Part shown: one piece after another, positions 1-11,510 of the stretch | How the letters are laid out: each line of letters begins with the position of its first letter | Position numbering within the stretch: position 1 is the stretch's first letter | NCBI GenBank assembly: GCA_030340625.1 | Contig: JAOPHQ010000912.1 | Location: forward strand, 1-64,000 | Length of the DNA: 64,000 nucleotides | Direction of reading: 5' to 3' | From: Merluccius polli | Taxonomy: Eukaryota; Chordata; Actinopteri; Gadiformes; Merlucciidae | Notes under the pieces: generated by a model | Seen by the model: only the letters and a program-made list of their open reading frames with translations | Databases searched by the model: none | What the model was told of the DNA's origin: nothing | Translations under genes and position numbers: made by a program

Positions 1-2320
1 GGGGGGTATACCAACATGCACAAGACGGTACAGACGACCACAGACCGGAGGGCACACATACTCTAAGATGCACTCATAATGCAAAAAACGAAGCCCTGCT
101 CATCACCTCCAAGCGTGCTTATTAAAAAGGTCTTCTACCAATATATTCATTTTTATTTCATTTATTATTCTGTGTGAAGTTCAGAGGAAGAATATGTCTG
201 TAATGCAGTCCAACAGCAAAAAAGTAAAAATAAATATAAATGAAAAGGAAAATAAAAATAACAAAACCCCTTCCAGAACCTTCCTGCCAGCCGACGTCTT
301 CGTAAAAACGCGGGGGACTTTTCGGGTTCCCCCCCCCCCCCCCCCCCGTGAAGATAACGGCATGTACTTTTGAATTTAATATCTTTGACGTAATGCCTCG
401 CCTCGTTAAGCATGCGGTATGTATTCCTGAGTTTACTTCTCCAGAGAACATAAGTGGGGGTGGCAAAAAGTTCAACTAATTATAGTGAGCGATACAAAAA
501 CCAAAATGGCACCACATCTTCTTCAACCCATAACTTGAGATTCGTGACGTGTTTTGCTTGTGGAGGAATCCTATGTGTGAGTGAAATGTCTTTTGTGTAC
601 AAATAATCTGCTGTTTGGACCAAATTGTACATTTATAAGCCCATCGCCGCCACTTATTACATTTCGGCAGACTGACTGAGGTTGGGGTTAAACTCCACGT
701 TACACAGGAGGAATGGCGGACCGGACCAAGCGAATCTGGTAGCTTAGCAACACTGAAACCAACGGCTGCAACAACAAAAAAACCCGGGAAAACAAAAAGG
801 AAAAACGGCCACGAAGCGCAGAACGACGCCGACGGGAATGCCTCACAAGTTTCTCTCCCCCCCTCCCCTCCCCCATGTTAACATTTCATCTGCGACGCAG
901 CCGGGTTCGGTTCGCGGGTTTGAGGTCCGGTTTACAGAACCGAACCTCAAACCGCGGGGGGGGGGGGGGGGGGGCGTCCTGGGGGAAGCGGCGGCAGCGG
1001 CGTTGGTCCGGCGGCGGCCACAGGTGTCGCGTCTCAGACCATCGCTGCTGCTGCTGCTGTGAGACTATAAAAAACAAAAAAAACGTCTGAGGGGAAAATA
1101 GGAATTACACTTGCGGACAAAAAAAAACGCTCAGATGATGTGAAGTTATAGTACAGCTGATCAGGACTTTGTGTTCAGTCCATCCCGGACTCTCCGCCGC
1201 CGTACGCCACCGCCGCCGGGGGCCCGTGGGAGCGGCGGCGGGGACGCGGACGGCGGCGGCGGCGGCGGGGGACGCGGCTTAGCCACGACGTCCCTGGAAT
1301 AACAAACAGCGGTTATGGTCACCGGCGGCGTCACAGTTTAAGAGGTACCATTGAGGGACAGATGAATGTTTACCGTCACCAATTTTACAACTGAGAACCC
1401 GGAAATAAAAACGCAGTAGTCGTTTTAAATTACATAAGAACAAAAAAAAATAAAATAATAATAATAATAATAATAATAATAGGTTTAAGTGTTTTTTTTT
1501 TCGTAAATTGTTCTTTTTTACTTATGCAAAAAACATCGATTAAGCAGTTTTCTTTTTCCTTATTCTTTAAGTTGCATCGACTCTGCTGTTAATAGTCAAA
1601 GGGTATATAGTGACGCGGTCTCCGCCTCACACACGGTTACATTTAAAAACAAATCCATTTGCAGGAGTACAAATTTACATGTTTACATGTGGAGTTAAAA
1701 TCAAACTAAATTACAGTGTGATCAATTTCCAAGTCGAGCCTCCGCTTGGCCTGGCCTTGGGGGGGGGGGGCCTTGGGGGACCTCTGTGTGCTGCAGACCC
1801 GGCGGACAGTCCCGGTCTAGTTCTGCTGGAGCAGGGACAGAGGTCTCCACCTCCGCGGCGGCGGCCGGAGGAGGAGGAGGAGAGGAGGAGGAGGAGACGC
1901 CTCATCACAGTTTGATCCGGGCCACAGATGAGCCTCTTAATCCCCCTTCCCCCGCCGCGGCGCTCAGAAACATACGACCGTGAGCGAAAGCGAGCCTCTG
2001 GAGCGTAATATCCCAGAGTCCTGATACACAAGATATTACATGAGCACAAATATTACAGCACAGCCACCCACAGAGACCGTCTCTCTCCCCCCCCCCCCCC
2101 ACACACACACACACATACACACGCTCGCCGGTGTGTGCGTGTTCGTGTCTGGTCCAGCCACCACTGCACCGCGGCGAGAGGAGGAGGAGGAGGAGGAGGA
2201 AATGACGAAAAATAAACCGCATGGCTTTCATGGGTAGGGGTGTGGAGAAGGCGGCGCCTCGCAGGCACAGTACTGAGGCTTGTATGGCGCCTCGACCTTG
2301 AACCCCCCCCCCCCCCCCTC

Positions 2321-2355
<35 letters not shown>

Positions 2356-2729
2356 CCCCCCCCCCCGCACCTCCTCATCATCGACCGCCCAAGTCACACG
2401 TGACGATCTTCAGCATGCCAAACGCAAACGAGTATAACGGTGGGATCGCACGCCGTGGCGTCCGCGATTTTCTGTGTCGCATCGGGGAAAAAAAAAATAC
2501 AAAACAGATAAGGCGACAGATGCAGGAGGAGGGAGGCGGAGATCTGATCTCCTGCCAAGCAGCTGATGAGTCGGGGTGGGAGTCGTTCACGCCAGGTGGG
2601 AATGGGGTCCAAAGCCAGGCTCCACATTTGGTCACAAGAAAGAAAAAGAAATGGGGGCAGGGGGGAGGGATGTGTGGTCCCAGCGGGGGGTGGGGTGGGG
2701 TGGGGGGGGGGGTGGGAGCGGTCCGTATC
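1..2729 (-). other. ube2q2 3' flank / probable 3' UTR, low-complexity
   Basis: This stretch lies downstream of the ube2q2 stop codon on the minus strand and no protein gene is recognised in it. It is dominated by simple sequence: a C run at 329-347, a G run at 956-974, a GC-rich CGG-type tract at about 1190-1275, (AAT)n at 1454-1481, C plus CA repeats at 2086-2115, GAG repeats near 2180-2200, C/CTC tracts at 2300-2366, and G-rich sequence at 2650-2715. On the minus strand two AATAAA hexamers lie at 161-166 and 152-157 and could end a long ube2q2 transcript, but nearer unrecognised sites are equally possible. How much of this is transcribed cannot be told from sequence. Confidence 0.4.
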
Positions 2730-5700
2730 CTAGCCATCCTCTTTGGGAGGGGTGTACCAACCTGCAGAGACGACGACAACAACAACAACACACATTATCA
2801 CAGCAGGAATGAATAGTATGTTTACAAGGAAACGTTGAACCATCTCGCACTTTGACATTAACTCATTGGCTGCCAATGACGTCTATAGACGTCAATTGAA
2901 ATCCAACCGCTCACTGCCAATGACGTCTATAGACGTCAATTATGTTTTTCAACGGGGTTGACTGGGGAGCGATCTAGGGCACCTTGTCACAAAAAATCAG
3001 GCTTGTAAACATAGTATGTACTACCGAAATGACCCACTAGGTGGGCCCCGTGCCAGATAGGATGGGAGAGATGAGTAACACAAAAAGCTTGTTTTCTCCA
3101 CTTTTTGGTCAAAAACTGATGTTTTTGGTGAAAACAACGTATGTTCTACTGCCGATTACTAAAGAACGGAAAGAGGTAGAAACAAACGGTTTGTTCCTGA
3201 TTAAAGAAGAGAGTCTATTCTTTCTTTTGATAGTTTCGGTGTTTACATAGTCATAGAACTCACTGTTGAGTGGGTCTTAGGAAATCAGTCAAAATGCTGT
3301 AAAACGCTTGGCAGTGAGGGGCTGGCTGCACTGAAAATGGCTGGCAGCCAATGAGTTAATAGGAGGAACCGGGAATCAAACCGGCAACCCTGTGATCAGC
3401 AGCCCAACGCTCAACTGAGAGACTGATAGCTGCAAAAATCACTTCTCACTATATAGTGGACTGCTTCATAGTCTGCCAATTGACTTCCATTATAAAATAG
3501 TATATTTTAAAAGTTGGTTAAAAAAAAGCATACAATATTTTTTTCAGATTTACAAGATTAACATTTTAAAGTCCGAATAGAGTCTCTAGGTGAACAATTG
3601 TGGGAGGTGATATTGGTACAAAGAAATAACAAAACTGAAGAGCAGCATAAGCTAATAGACTGATGCCCTTCGTTTCATTTCGTGTGCCATTGGTTTACGG
3701 TGCTGGTTGGCTGATGGCCAGTATGTGCTGTAAACTATTTTAATAAACTCTAGCGAGGTTTCCTCATCTCACTGCGCCGCTAAGGTCATGTGACATTATC
3801 GTATGTTGATATTTGCATATAGTAGCCAGTTTGCAGTTTATTTGTACTCCGCATGACTGCAGTCATGGAGTGAAACGGATTAGGACTAAAGGACAGGAAC
3901 GACAAAAAATAACCCTTTTTCCAATTATCTATAACTGTATTAACCGCTTAAAATAGTTAGGGACATTTAACATTTTAAATGTCTGTCTGAAGCACTGAGA
4001 TGTTACACATCTCCGTTTAAGACAAAGATCGACGTTCTTCTGACCAACACTGAATTGCCATCGTTCTTCATTGGGTTACAGTAGAATAATCTTGCCATGT
4101 TAAACATGGTGATCTCACTGAGATAAAAGAGTGAATCCTACGCCTAGACCTCCTTAAATCACATGTGAGGTTCGAGTTAAATGGGTTCAGACCAAATGTT
4201 CCCCTATAGCTGCAGCTGAAGGTCTTTCTCCACCGCATGTTAATACAGGTCAGTGTTACATTACAGTTGAATCTATCCATTACAGAAACCATTTCTCTGC
4301 GGAGATGAGAACATCTAACTGGAACCAAAGCAAGAAGGCGCATAGATATACCATGTGACGTTCCTCGTGTCGTCATGGTGATACAAGATAAATGTGTTGC
4401 AAGAAACATTGATTCCTAGTGATGGTAAGTGAGCAATATTGACGGCTGGTTGTTTTGTTATCTACACCAAAAGAAATCTGATGATACTCACGACGCAATA
4501 TCAAACGATTAAATTACACCCATGTAAAAGTTGTTAAATGGTGTAACGTTAGCGCTGGCATTCATTTTCCAATGTGTTGACACGTAACAGGGCTTGGGTT
4601 TCTGTAAACAAGGTTAGCAACGCTGCAGCTATGAAACATGAGACAAACACACACTCACCATTCTTTTCGTGGATCTGAACCAGGGATTTGTAGGACTGTT
4701 GTGCTCTTGCGAGATTGTACTGGTTCTGGAGACAGAAGGCGTTTGTTACAGGACATGTGGTAACGTAAAGGCAATCGCACACTTAAATGGTTGAATTTGA
4801 CAGGGAGAGAGAGTAAAAAAAACAAGAGCCATTAGCCAATATAATTGTGTCATAACTAAAGCGGTCATCTTTACTCAACGCCATGACGAACCTGAGACAA
4901 GCATCACTGCATGGGGAAACAATTAAGTTTAAATGCGTAGGATACTTCAAAATCTGATTGAGCCCATGATCATATCTCCTATGACACACAACCACACAGA
5001 GAGGCCAATTTAAAAACGATCACAGCGATAAGGATCAACTCTCTGCCAACACCATCTGTCGTGTCAATGAATAACTAAACACCTTGTTCTCCATACAGGA
5101 CCATTTAAATACTGGCGAAAACCATTAGCAAGCCTTCAATATCAGTTCCACAAGCCTCTCTGTGACAAAACATGCACAACTGTGTTACAATACACAATGT
5201 TAGCCATTAAGCGGTTTCAAGTTGTCATGCACTCTCCCACCTCAGGTCTGCTTACCTTATTGGCTCCAAACTGCACTCTGGCTTTCCCTTTGACTAAAGT
5301 GGCATTGATCTGCATGATGACAGACTCTATTGAATAGGCACTACTCCAACCCTGTAACACAGGAACCCCAATGTTAGAGTACAAAAGTGTCAAAACAGAC
5401 TTGAATATAAACTCAAGTGAGTGATACCCAAATGTTCGTTTGCACAGCGGTAGAAGAAGACCTGCCTGCTTGGTCAGAAGCTCCATGCACAGGGCACCTC
5501 CTCCGAGAACATATCTGGAGAGAAACCATGGATGACAGCAGGTTCAGATTACACAGTAGCGGCCTCTGTTTAACATTTAAGATGTCACAATCGCGCTGCC
5601 GTGTCAAAAGGTGGATGACTGGATGCCAAGCGGACTCACCCTCCGGAAAGCACCGGCGACACCACCCGCACGAACGGAGGATCGAAAGGGAAATTATCCT

Positions 5701-7425
5701 GTGGAAAGACAATGAGCAGGGTGGGGTGGTTGGCTGTGAAATACTTTTCCTGTACTAGTATGCCGTCAACGCATAATTATAGTAGCCCTAGTGGCTTCTG
5801 CATACTTTATATGAGAAGTTGAGGAGAATGTAATCCATCCCCTCCTTCTCCTTGAGGACTTGGAGATCGCTGTGCAGGGGGCTGTCCGGGTCCACGCTGT
5901 GGGACAGGGAGACATCATGCATTCGTTTAGGACAACAGTACTTCATTAAGCCCTGGTGGGGAGGTCAGGGGTCACAGCATCAAGTACAAGACAGTAGAAC
6001 ACTTTTTTTTTTAAAGAAAACTATAAAAATACACAGAAAATGTGTCTTTTTAATAAGCCATATCAATAAGAGTAGTAGGAATGTAATGCAAATGCAAAAA
6101 TACATGCAAACATTGACAGTTGAGGTAGACATATATGTGCAATTATGTGATGGATTTGAACAGGGAAACCATTATGGATTGAGGGATAACTTCAGGATTT
6201 GTCAACCTGGACCCTGTTCTATTGAGCAAGAGGGTTTCTGCCGCCGCGAAACGGGCAGCAGTGTTAAACTACAGGGCTTTAGCGCCCTGTCGATGTACTT
6301 CTTCTAAAGGTTGTTGTTTTGCCACTGATGGGCTCAGGTTGTCGTTGTAATGGAAAGGATCCCTACAGAGAACTAGAAAGACACCTTTGGTCTTTACCTT
6401 TTGCTTGATCCGGTCTGTTTGTTATTGTGTCGCCAAGGAGAAGTCTGGCTCTGAACTCTCCTTGCCAGACTTGGTTGGACACAATAACAAACAGTCCGCA
6501 ATAACAAACAACCCCGAGACCCAAACTGATGGGAAAATAGGGTCCAGGTTGAAAAATCCCAAGGTTATCCCTTAAGGGGAGCACAAAGGGACACTTACGT
6601 TCTCAGCTTGACATGCCATTCATAGAGGCTGTCATTGACAAGCTCCACTGAGTAGATACCTATTCATGGAGAGATGAAGAACAATATCCAAGAGCAGATG
6701 GTTACAAATCAAACTAGATCAGTACTAAACCGCCTCATATAAAACTAGGTGCTAGTGTTGAAGTGTGGACCTGTCTTGTAGCTCTGGGACCGGTAGATCT
6801 CCCTCAGCTCCTTCATCAGGCGGTCGGAGGCTTGCACAGAGCCAGAGACGGCTCCCTGTGAAAAAAACCCACAGGAAACAATAGAAACCAGTAGAAACAC
6901 ATACTGTTCGAATGTAGAGGCCATGGGTTTCACGTAAGCCAAAGATGAAAAGCAAATCCTAGTAGTCCACTAGACTAAAACCTACTGTTAGAATCGTTTG
7001 CATCTTACACATTTTATTTTAATAAAATGGTTATATTTTCTATCAAAATGGTTAGATTTCTATTAAAATATGAGTGTTTCTTCTCATTTCTAAGACCAAT
7101 GTGGTTCTCATTGTATTCTGCGATGTTAGTGTCATCGCAGCTTCAGAAGCAGATTGGCAGGAAATGATTACAGATTTGACAGATTTCAAAACCAAAACCA
7201 GTCCAACAGCTGATACAGGAAAATCAATGTGTGAGCTGGCTGGGACATAATAAATCTCTCCATGTGACCGCAGTGCACTGAAGGGCAGAGTCACCTGAAG
7301 GGACTGAACTGTCACTCCACCCAGGGAACAAAGACACGCCTCTCTGCGTATTGTTAGCCCTTCACAAAAGCTGTACTCGGCTGTCAGTACAACAGAAAAC
7401 AAACACCTGACTGTGACCCAATATG

Positions 7426-7457
<32 letters not shown>

Positions 7458-10313
7458 GTTCAATGCTAATCTACACAGGCTACTAGCATCAACAGCATGC
7501 TCCCCACCCATCGCCCCAAAAAAGTAGGAAATGTTGACCTTACCGAATGAGCACTTACATTCAAGTGGTCCTGCCTCTGGTTCTTGCGGATCTTCTCCAG
7601 GATGGCCAGGTTCTCCTTCTCGATGCCGTCGTCCTCGGACTTCTTGCCGTCCACCGGCTCTTCCTCTTTCATGTCGTAGTGGTCAAGGTCCTCGATGTCC
7701 TGTAGGGTTTTAATTAAAAACACGTTTAATTGGCCCGCCACGTTTCTCCACAGCCCACTGACCGACAGGATTCAGGATTTAAAAAAAATAACAAGTGCTT
7801 GCAGAAGGTGGATAATAGAGCCCTTCACTACAAGTTGAGGCTGGATCCGTATCATTGAACTTTTAATGAGAAATGTAATACATTTCACCTATTCCTCCTC
7901 GCATATTGCATCAGGTTGTGGAAGTATGTGACTGAACTTCACAGCTGTTGATGTCTTAAGATTTCAGTGTGTGTATAAAATAGCTGCCAACACTCATGTG
8001 AGCAGTACAGCCACAGACCACACCGCCTTTGACTAAAACTTGTCTCAACACTGCTTGAAAAACAGAGTGGAGGGTTAGGGCACAGGAGTCAAGTAACACT
8101 GCAACATAATACAACAAACGGCAATCAAAAAAAAAAATCACAACAATTAGGGGCAAAACCACCGCCTAAGCCAAAAAGTATACTTTCAACCGCCTGCACT
8201 AATGAGACGAGGAGAAAAGTACACAGAAAAGCGACACTTGAAAAAATTGTGAAAACGAGATATTGTGATATCAGTGAACAAGGGCAGACCCTTACCTCTC
8301 CCATCTCTTCCTCCTCCTCTTCCTCAGAAGTGACCTCGTCTGTCGTCCCATGCTGAAAGATTCATAAAAAAAATAAAAATAAACAAACGAGCGCGGTGTG
8401 GAGTAATGTTGCTAAAAGCAGAGCCACTCGAGCCTCAGACTTGTCATCCTGTTAGATAGCAGGGCCTCTGGCTGCTGTTGACCACAGGAAGCGAGTATTG
8501 ATCTATTCAGAGTATGCACCTAATCATACTGGGGTCTGCTGGGAGGCAGGCGGCGGCGGCGGCTTGCTCAGCACTGAGCATCAGCAGACTGTTTGCAGTG
8601 GTCCCTGTCATCTGTATAAATATATGCTTTCCATCAACAATCAAACACAAGCCCATTCGCCTGTCATGGGCGACCGCTTGAGGAGACCGCATGCATTAGG
8701 CCGCCTTGCCTTTCTGTCTTGTCCTACTGGGCCTGCAGGTAGAGGCTGGTCCAGCATCTCCACATCGGGGTGCTGGGGAAGGTTGTACAGGCGGCAGAGA
8801 TCGCAGATGAGCTTCTTCAGCTGTTGCAGAAGCTAAGGGGTGGAAGGAGGGGGGGGAGGAAACGAGAACCGGATAGTTATAGTTAGAGATACAGGCACAT
8901 CATTCAGCTTGGACATGTGACAAACATAACAACAGCTATACTGTCACTGACCCAGATACATTGTTACATGATTTTGTGAAGCAAGCAAGCAAAAGAAAAT
9001 GATGCATCTAAAAAGCATGTGACCGCACTGAATTTTCTGCAGCTGTTAATAGAAACGTGTTTTATTCCTGTACTTGCGTACAAGTCGCTTGTGTGACTTG
9101 ACAACTGGGGAAAATATTTGGGAAAATAATCAGCACTACCAACAATACCGACATGATTTATTTGGTTATGAACCTTATGCCCCAACACGTGGTGTATACA
9201 ATAATCAATGTAACGGCAAACTTTTAGACGATCCACTTTTTTTTTTTTTTTTTAATAAAAAGTGGATCGTCTAACTTTTTTGTATGCTGCGTGTCAGATT
9301 TGTGACAAAGAAAACAGATATTGTGCAAGGTGTCAACAAACTACATTCCTGCACAAAGCGAACAAAAACAAAAATTAAATGCAATTATACATAGCGGCCT
9401 ATAGGGCATTCAAACCAAACTGACATATTTCGTGGTGGCGGCGGCGGCTCACTTCTCAACCACCACGAAATAAAGTCGACAAAAAGGGGCAACGACGGCG
9501 TTGCCATGGCGGCAGGACGACCACGGTGTCCACAGATAGTGATGACATTGGGGGGGGGTCCAACAAGACCGGGTCCTGGGTACCCACCAAGGTGTTGCCT
9601 CTCCTGACGTCCTCCAACCGCTCCAGGACTTGCGTCAAACTCGGGTCATCGGAGTCCACGAACCATATGGGCGGCGTGGAGGGGTAGGACTCCTGGACAC
9701 ATGAGAGGGGGGGGGGGGGGGGGTTACATAACATAACACATAACATTATGACACAGGGGGGGGGGGGGGCGCAGACCCGGGTCCTGGGTCCACCTGGCCT
9801 GGCATCCTGCTGGGGGGGGGGGGTCCTGCTGGGATGCTGCGTCCCTCCGTCCAGACCAGTGTCAAAGTTTACATCATCATCACACACACACACACACACT
9901 TCATATTCATATTGCATAATAATAATAACCCACCAGGTCGCCCCCCCCCCCCCCACACCAACATGTACATCACATAACTGCGCACAATGTCCACACACAC
10001 GGTTAACCGACGTGTGCATTAACGTGAGCCAGCCGGCCTCGCGGCGACCCCCCCCCGAGGCCGGCTGGACCCCCCGAGCCGGACCCACCAGACCCCCGAG
10101 GCGAGCCGGACCCACCGGATCCCCCCGAGCCGGACCCCCCGGACCCGGACCCACCGTGATGTTGCAGTGGATGATGAGCAGCTTCTCCCCGGTCACGTTG
10201 AACTGGCAGCTCAGCTCGTCGGGCTTCCAGTCGATGATCCTGAATCTCTCGTGGTTCGGGTCGAAGATGGACTCCAGGAACTTCAGTTCGGCCTTCAGCC
10301 CCGACACCGACAT
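2730..10313 (-). CDS. ube2q2: Ubiquitin-conjugating enzyme E2 Q2, complete, 13 coding exons
   Basis: E2 enzyme that accepts ubiquitin from E1 as a thioester and passes it to substrates. Coding exons in transcript order: 10155-10313, 9588-9692, 8728-8832, 8296-8352, 7559-7699, 6771-6855, 6599-6659, 5806-5896, 5640-5698, 5466-5514, 5256-5351, 4659-4725, 2730-2761. They sum to 1107 nt, or 368 residues plus stop; human UBE2Q2 is about 375. The N-terminus MSVSGLKAELKFL matches UBE2Q2 rather than the longer UBE2Q1. An RWD-like N-terminal region is followed by an acidic linker (VTSEEEEEEEM, near residue 135) and a C-terminal UBC fold. The catalytic cysteine is Cys297 in GGGALCMELL. The C-terminus is WYTPPKEDG. 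All junctions are GT-AG except intron 10 (5352-5465), which has a GC donor. Introns carry several MITEs. The family match is unambiguous. Confidence 0.95.
2858..3359. mobile_element. piggyBac-like MITE in ube2q2 intron 12
   Basis: The 502-bp segment starts TTAACTCATTGGCTGCCA and ends with the reverse complement, so it has about 14 bp of perfect terminal inverted repeat inside a TTAA at each end (2858-2861 and 3356-3359). TTAA target duplication is the hallmark of piggyBac-superfamily elements. Near the left end a palindromic block, GACGTCTATAGACGTC, occurs twice (about 2880 and 2923). No transposase coding is present, so the element is non-autonomous. Confidence 0.75.
3361..3432 (-). repeat. 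tRNA-like / SINE-type fragment
   Basis: Read on the minus strand this contains CTCAGTTGAGCG followed by GGTTTGATTCCCGG, resembling a tRNA D-arm/A-box and T-arm/B-box (B-box consensus GGTTCGANTCC). It directly abuts the piggyBac-like MITE. There is no clear full cloverleaf, so it is more likely a SINE head or tRNA pseudogene than a functional tRNA. Confidence 0.35.
5352..5465 (-). other. ube2q2: GC-AG intron 10 of ube2q2
   Basis: The exon upstream ends ...ACC AAG CAG (Thr-Lys-Gln) and the intron starts GCAGGT. It ends TTACAG before GGT TGG (Gly-Trp). The protein family requires Lys-Gln-Gly-Trp across the junction, and no GT donor gives that frame. Flanking exons are 5466-5514 and 5256-5351. 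Confidence 0.8.
6182..6572. mobile_element. MITE-like nested inverted repeat in ube2q2 intron 7
   Basis: Outer arms start AGGGATAAC and end GTTATCCCT and pair over about 38 bp with a few mismatches (6182-6219 with 6534-6572). They share a block reading CAACCTGGACCCT. An inner perfect 17-bp inverted repeat sits at 6415-6431 and 6478-6494. No coding capacity is seen. The superfamily is not certain. Confidence 0.55.
9224..9274. repeat. Perfect 18-bp hairpin with T-rich loop
   Basis: TTAGACGATCCACTTTTT at 9224-9241 is the exact reverse complement of 9257-9274, with a 15-nt loop that is mostly T. It lies in ube2q2 intron 2. It may be a tiny foldback element; no known RNA family is recognised. Confidence 0.6.
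9706..10154. repeat. Low-complexity tracts in ube2q2 intron 1
   Basis: Intron 1 (9693-10154) contains several G runs (about 9708-9722, 9758-9769, 9812-9822), a CA tract (about 9882-9899), a C run (about 9941-9954), and imperfect repeats of a GAGCCGGACCCACC-type unit at about 10075-10154. Nothing coding is seen in it. Confidence 0.7.
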
Positions 10314-11160
10314 CTTCCTCCGCGCATCTCCGGCCGGGCCGCTTGTGGCTGCGGGGAGAAGAAGTGACCCGGACCCGGCGCTCCGCTCCGCCGCTCCGCC
10401 GCGGCTCAGCTCCCCCGCCCGCCCGCCCGCCCGCCCGATCGGATCGGATCGGATCGATGTGCCCGCGATCGGCCGCCCGCACGACTGTTGGGTCGAACGT
10501 CCCGGTGGCTAACGAGCTAACTGGCTAACAAGCTAACGAGCTAACTGGCTAACAAGCTGACGAGCTAACTGGCTAAAGTGCTAACTGGCTAACGGGCTAA
10601 CTGGCTAAAGTGCTAACTGGCTAAAGTGCTAACTGGCTAACGAGCTAGCTGGCTAGCTGTAGCTACGACAGAGCTCCGCCTCCGCCAGTTAGCGTCAGGC
10701 GTTAGCTTAGCTTAGCTTCGGGGGTTAGCTTAGCTTCGGGGGTTAGCCTAGCCACATGCTAGCGGGTGCCCCCCCTCCTTGTTGTTGTCGCCGCTCCGTC
10801 TATTGTTGCCGTCCGCTCGGCGGACCGTCCGCGTTTCTCTCGACCCCCCCGCGGTCACGGACCATCCCCGTGTCGCCCCCCCCCGGCCGGCCGGGTCCCA
10901 CAGCGGAGCGCGACCCCGACGAGACCCCGCGACGAGCGCTGCTGCGGCGCGTATCCCCCCCGGTGTGTGCGGACTGGCGGTCGGCGCTGCGCCGGCGGTG
11001 CTCAACGGTGGCTTATGGTGGGGTTTAAAGATGGCGCAGCGCGAGCTCCCTGTTCCCGCAGAATCCCAGCATGCACCGCGCGGCTGGAATTTATTTATTC
11101 TCGGCAGGGAAATAAAGTTCGGAGAGCTGGGAGGGCACGAGACCTGCTGCTGACTTCTCC
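10314..11160 (-). promoter_or_regulatory. ube2q2: GC-rich promoter region of ube2q2 with GCTAAC minisatellite
   Basis: The 850 bp upstream of the ube2q2 start codon are CpG-rich, with clustered GC boxes at about 10380-10440. They are interrupted by a degenerate tandem array of a 10-13 bp GCTAACTGGCTAA-type unit at about 10507-10665. Farther out, AAGATGGCG (11028-11036, YY1-like) and AATCCCAGCATGC (11062-11074, resembling a ZNF143 site) are typical of TATA-less housekeeping promoters. The YY1-like motif is oriented on the plus strand, so a divergent transcript is possible. The transcription start was not located. Confidence 0.5.
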
Positions 11161-11170
11161 TTTAAATATA

Positions 11171-11172
<2 letters not shown>

Positions 11173-11247
<75 letters not shown>

Positions 11248-11458
11248 AGATGGGCATAGATTAAAATATTTAATCTAGATTAATCTAGACTAATCTTGAA
11301 ATTAATCTAGATTAAGGTGGCTCCTTTGAATGATGTCGAAGGTGTCCATAATATGTGTTTGCTACCTAAATAATGACTTATATTGCCTAAATAATTACTT
11401 ATATTACCTAAATAATGACTTATATTACCTAAATGATTACTAAAAGTGGGTCTGCGCG

Positions 11459-11506
<48 letters not shown>
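11173..11506. repeat. Two (TA)n microsatellites flanking a short AT-rich tandem block
   Basis: (TA)n runs at about 11173-11246 and 11461-11506. Between them are repeats of AATCTAGATT-like sequence (about 11272-11315) and of a CCTAAATAATGACTTATATTA-type unit (about 11365-11435). Confidence 0.85.

Positions 11507-11510
<4 letters not shown>

Noticed and set aside
713..742. Short plus-strand frame ATGGCGGACC... reading MADRTKRIW then stop
   Set aside because: Nine codons with no convincing splice donor and no family match; probably chance in ube2q2 downstream sequence.
3361..3432. Functional tRNA gene
   Set aside because: A- and B-box-like words are present but no clear acceptor stem or full cloverleaf; kept as a SINE/tRNA-like fragment.
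10756..11278. Overlapping proline/arginine-rich open frames on the plus strand
   Set aside because: They come from CpG-rich promoter sequence and a (TA)n tract and match no protein family.
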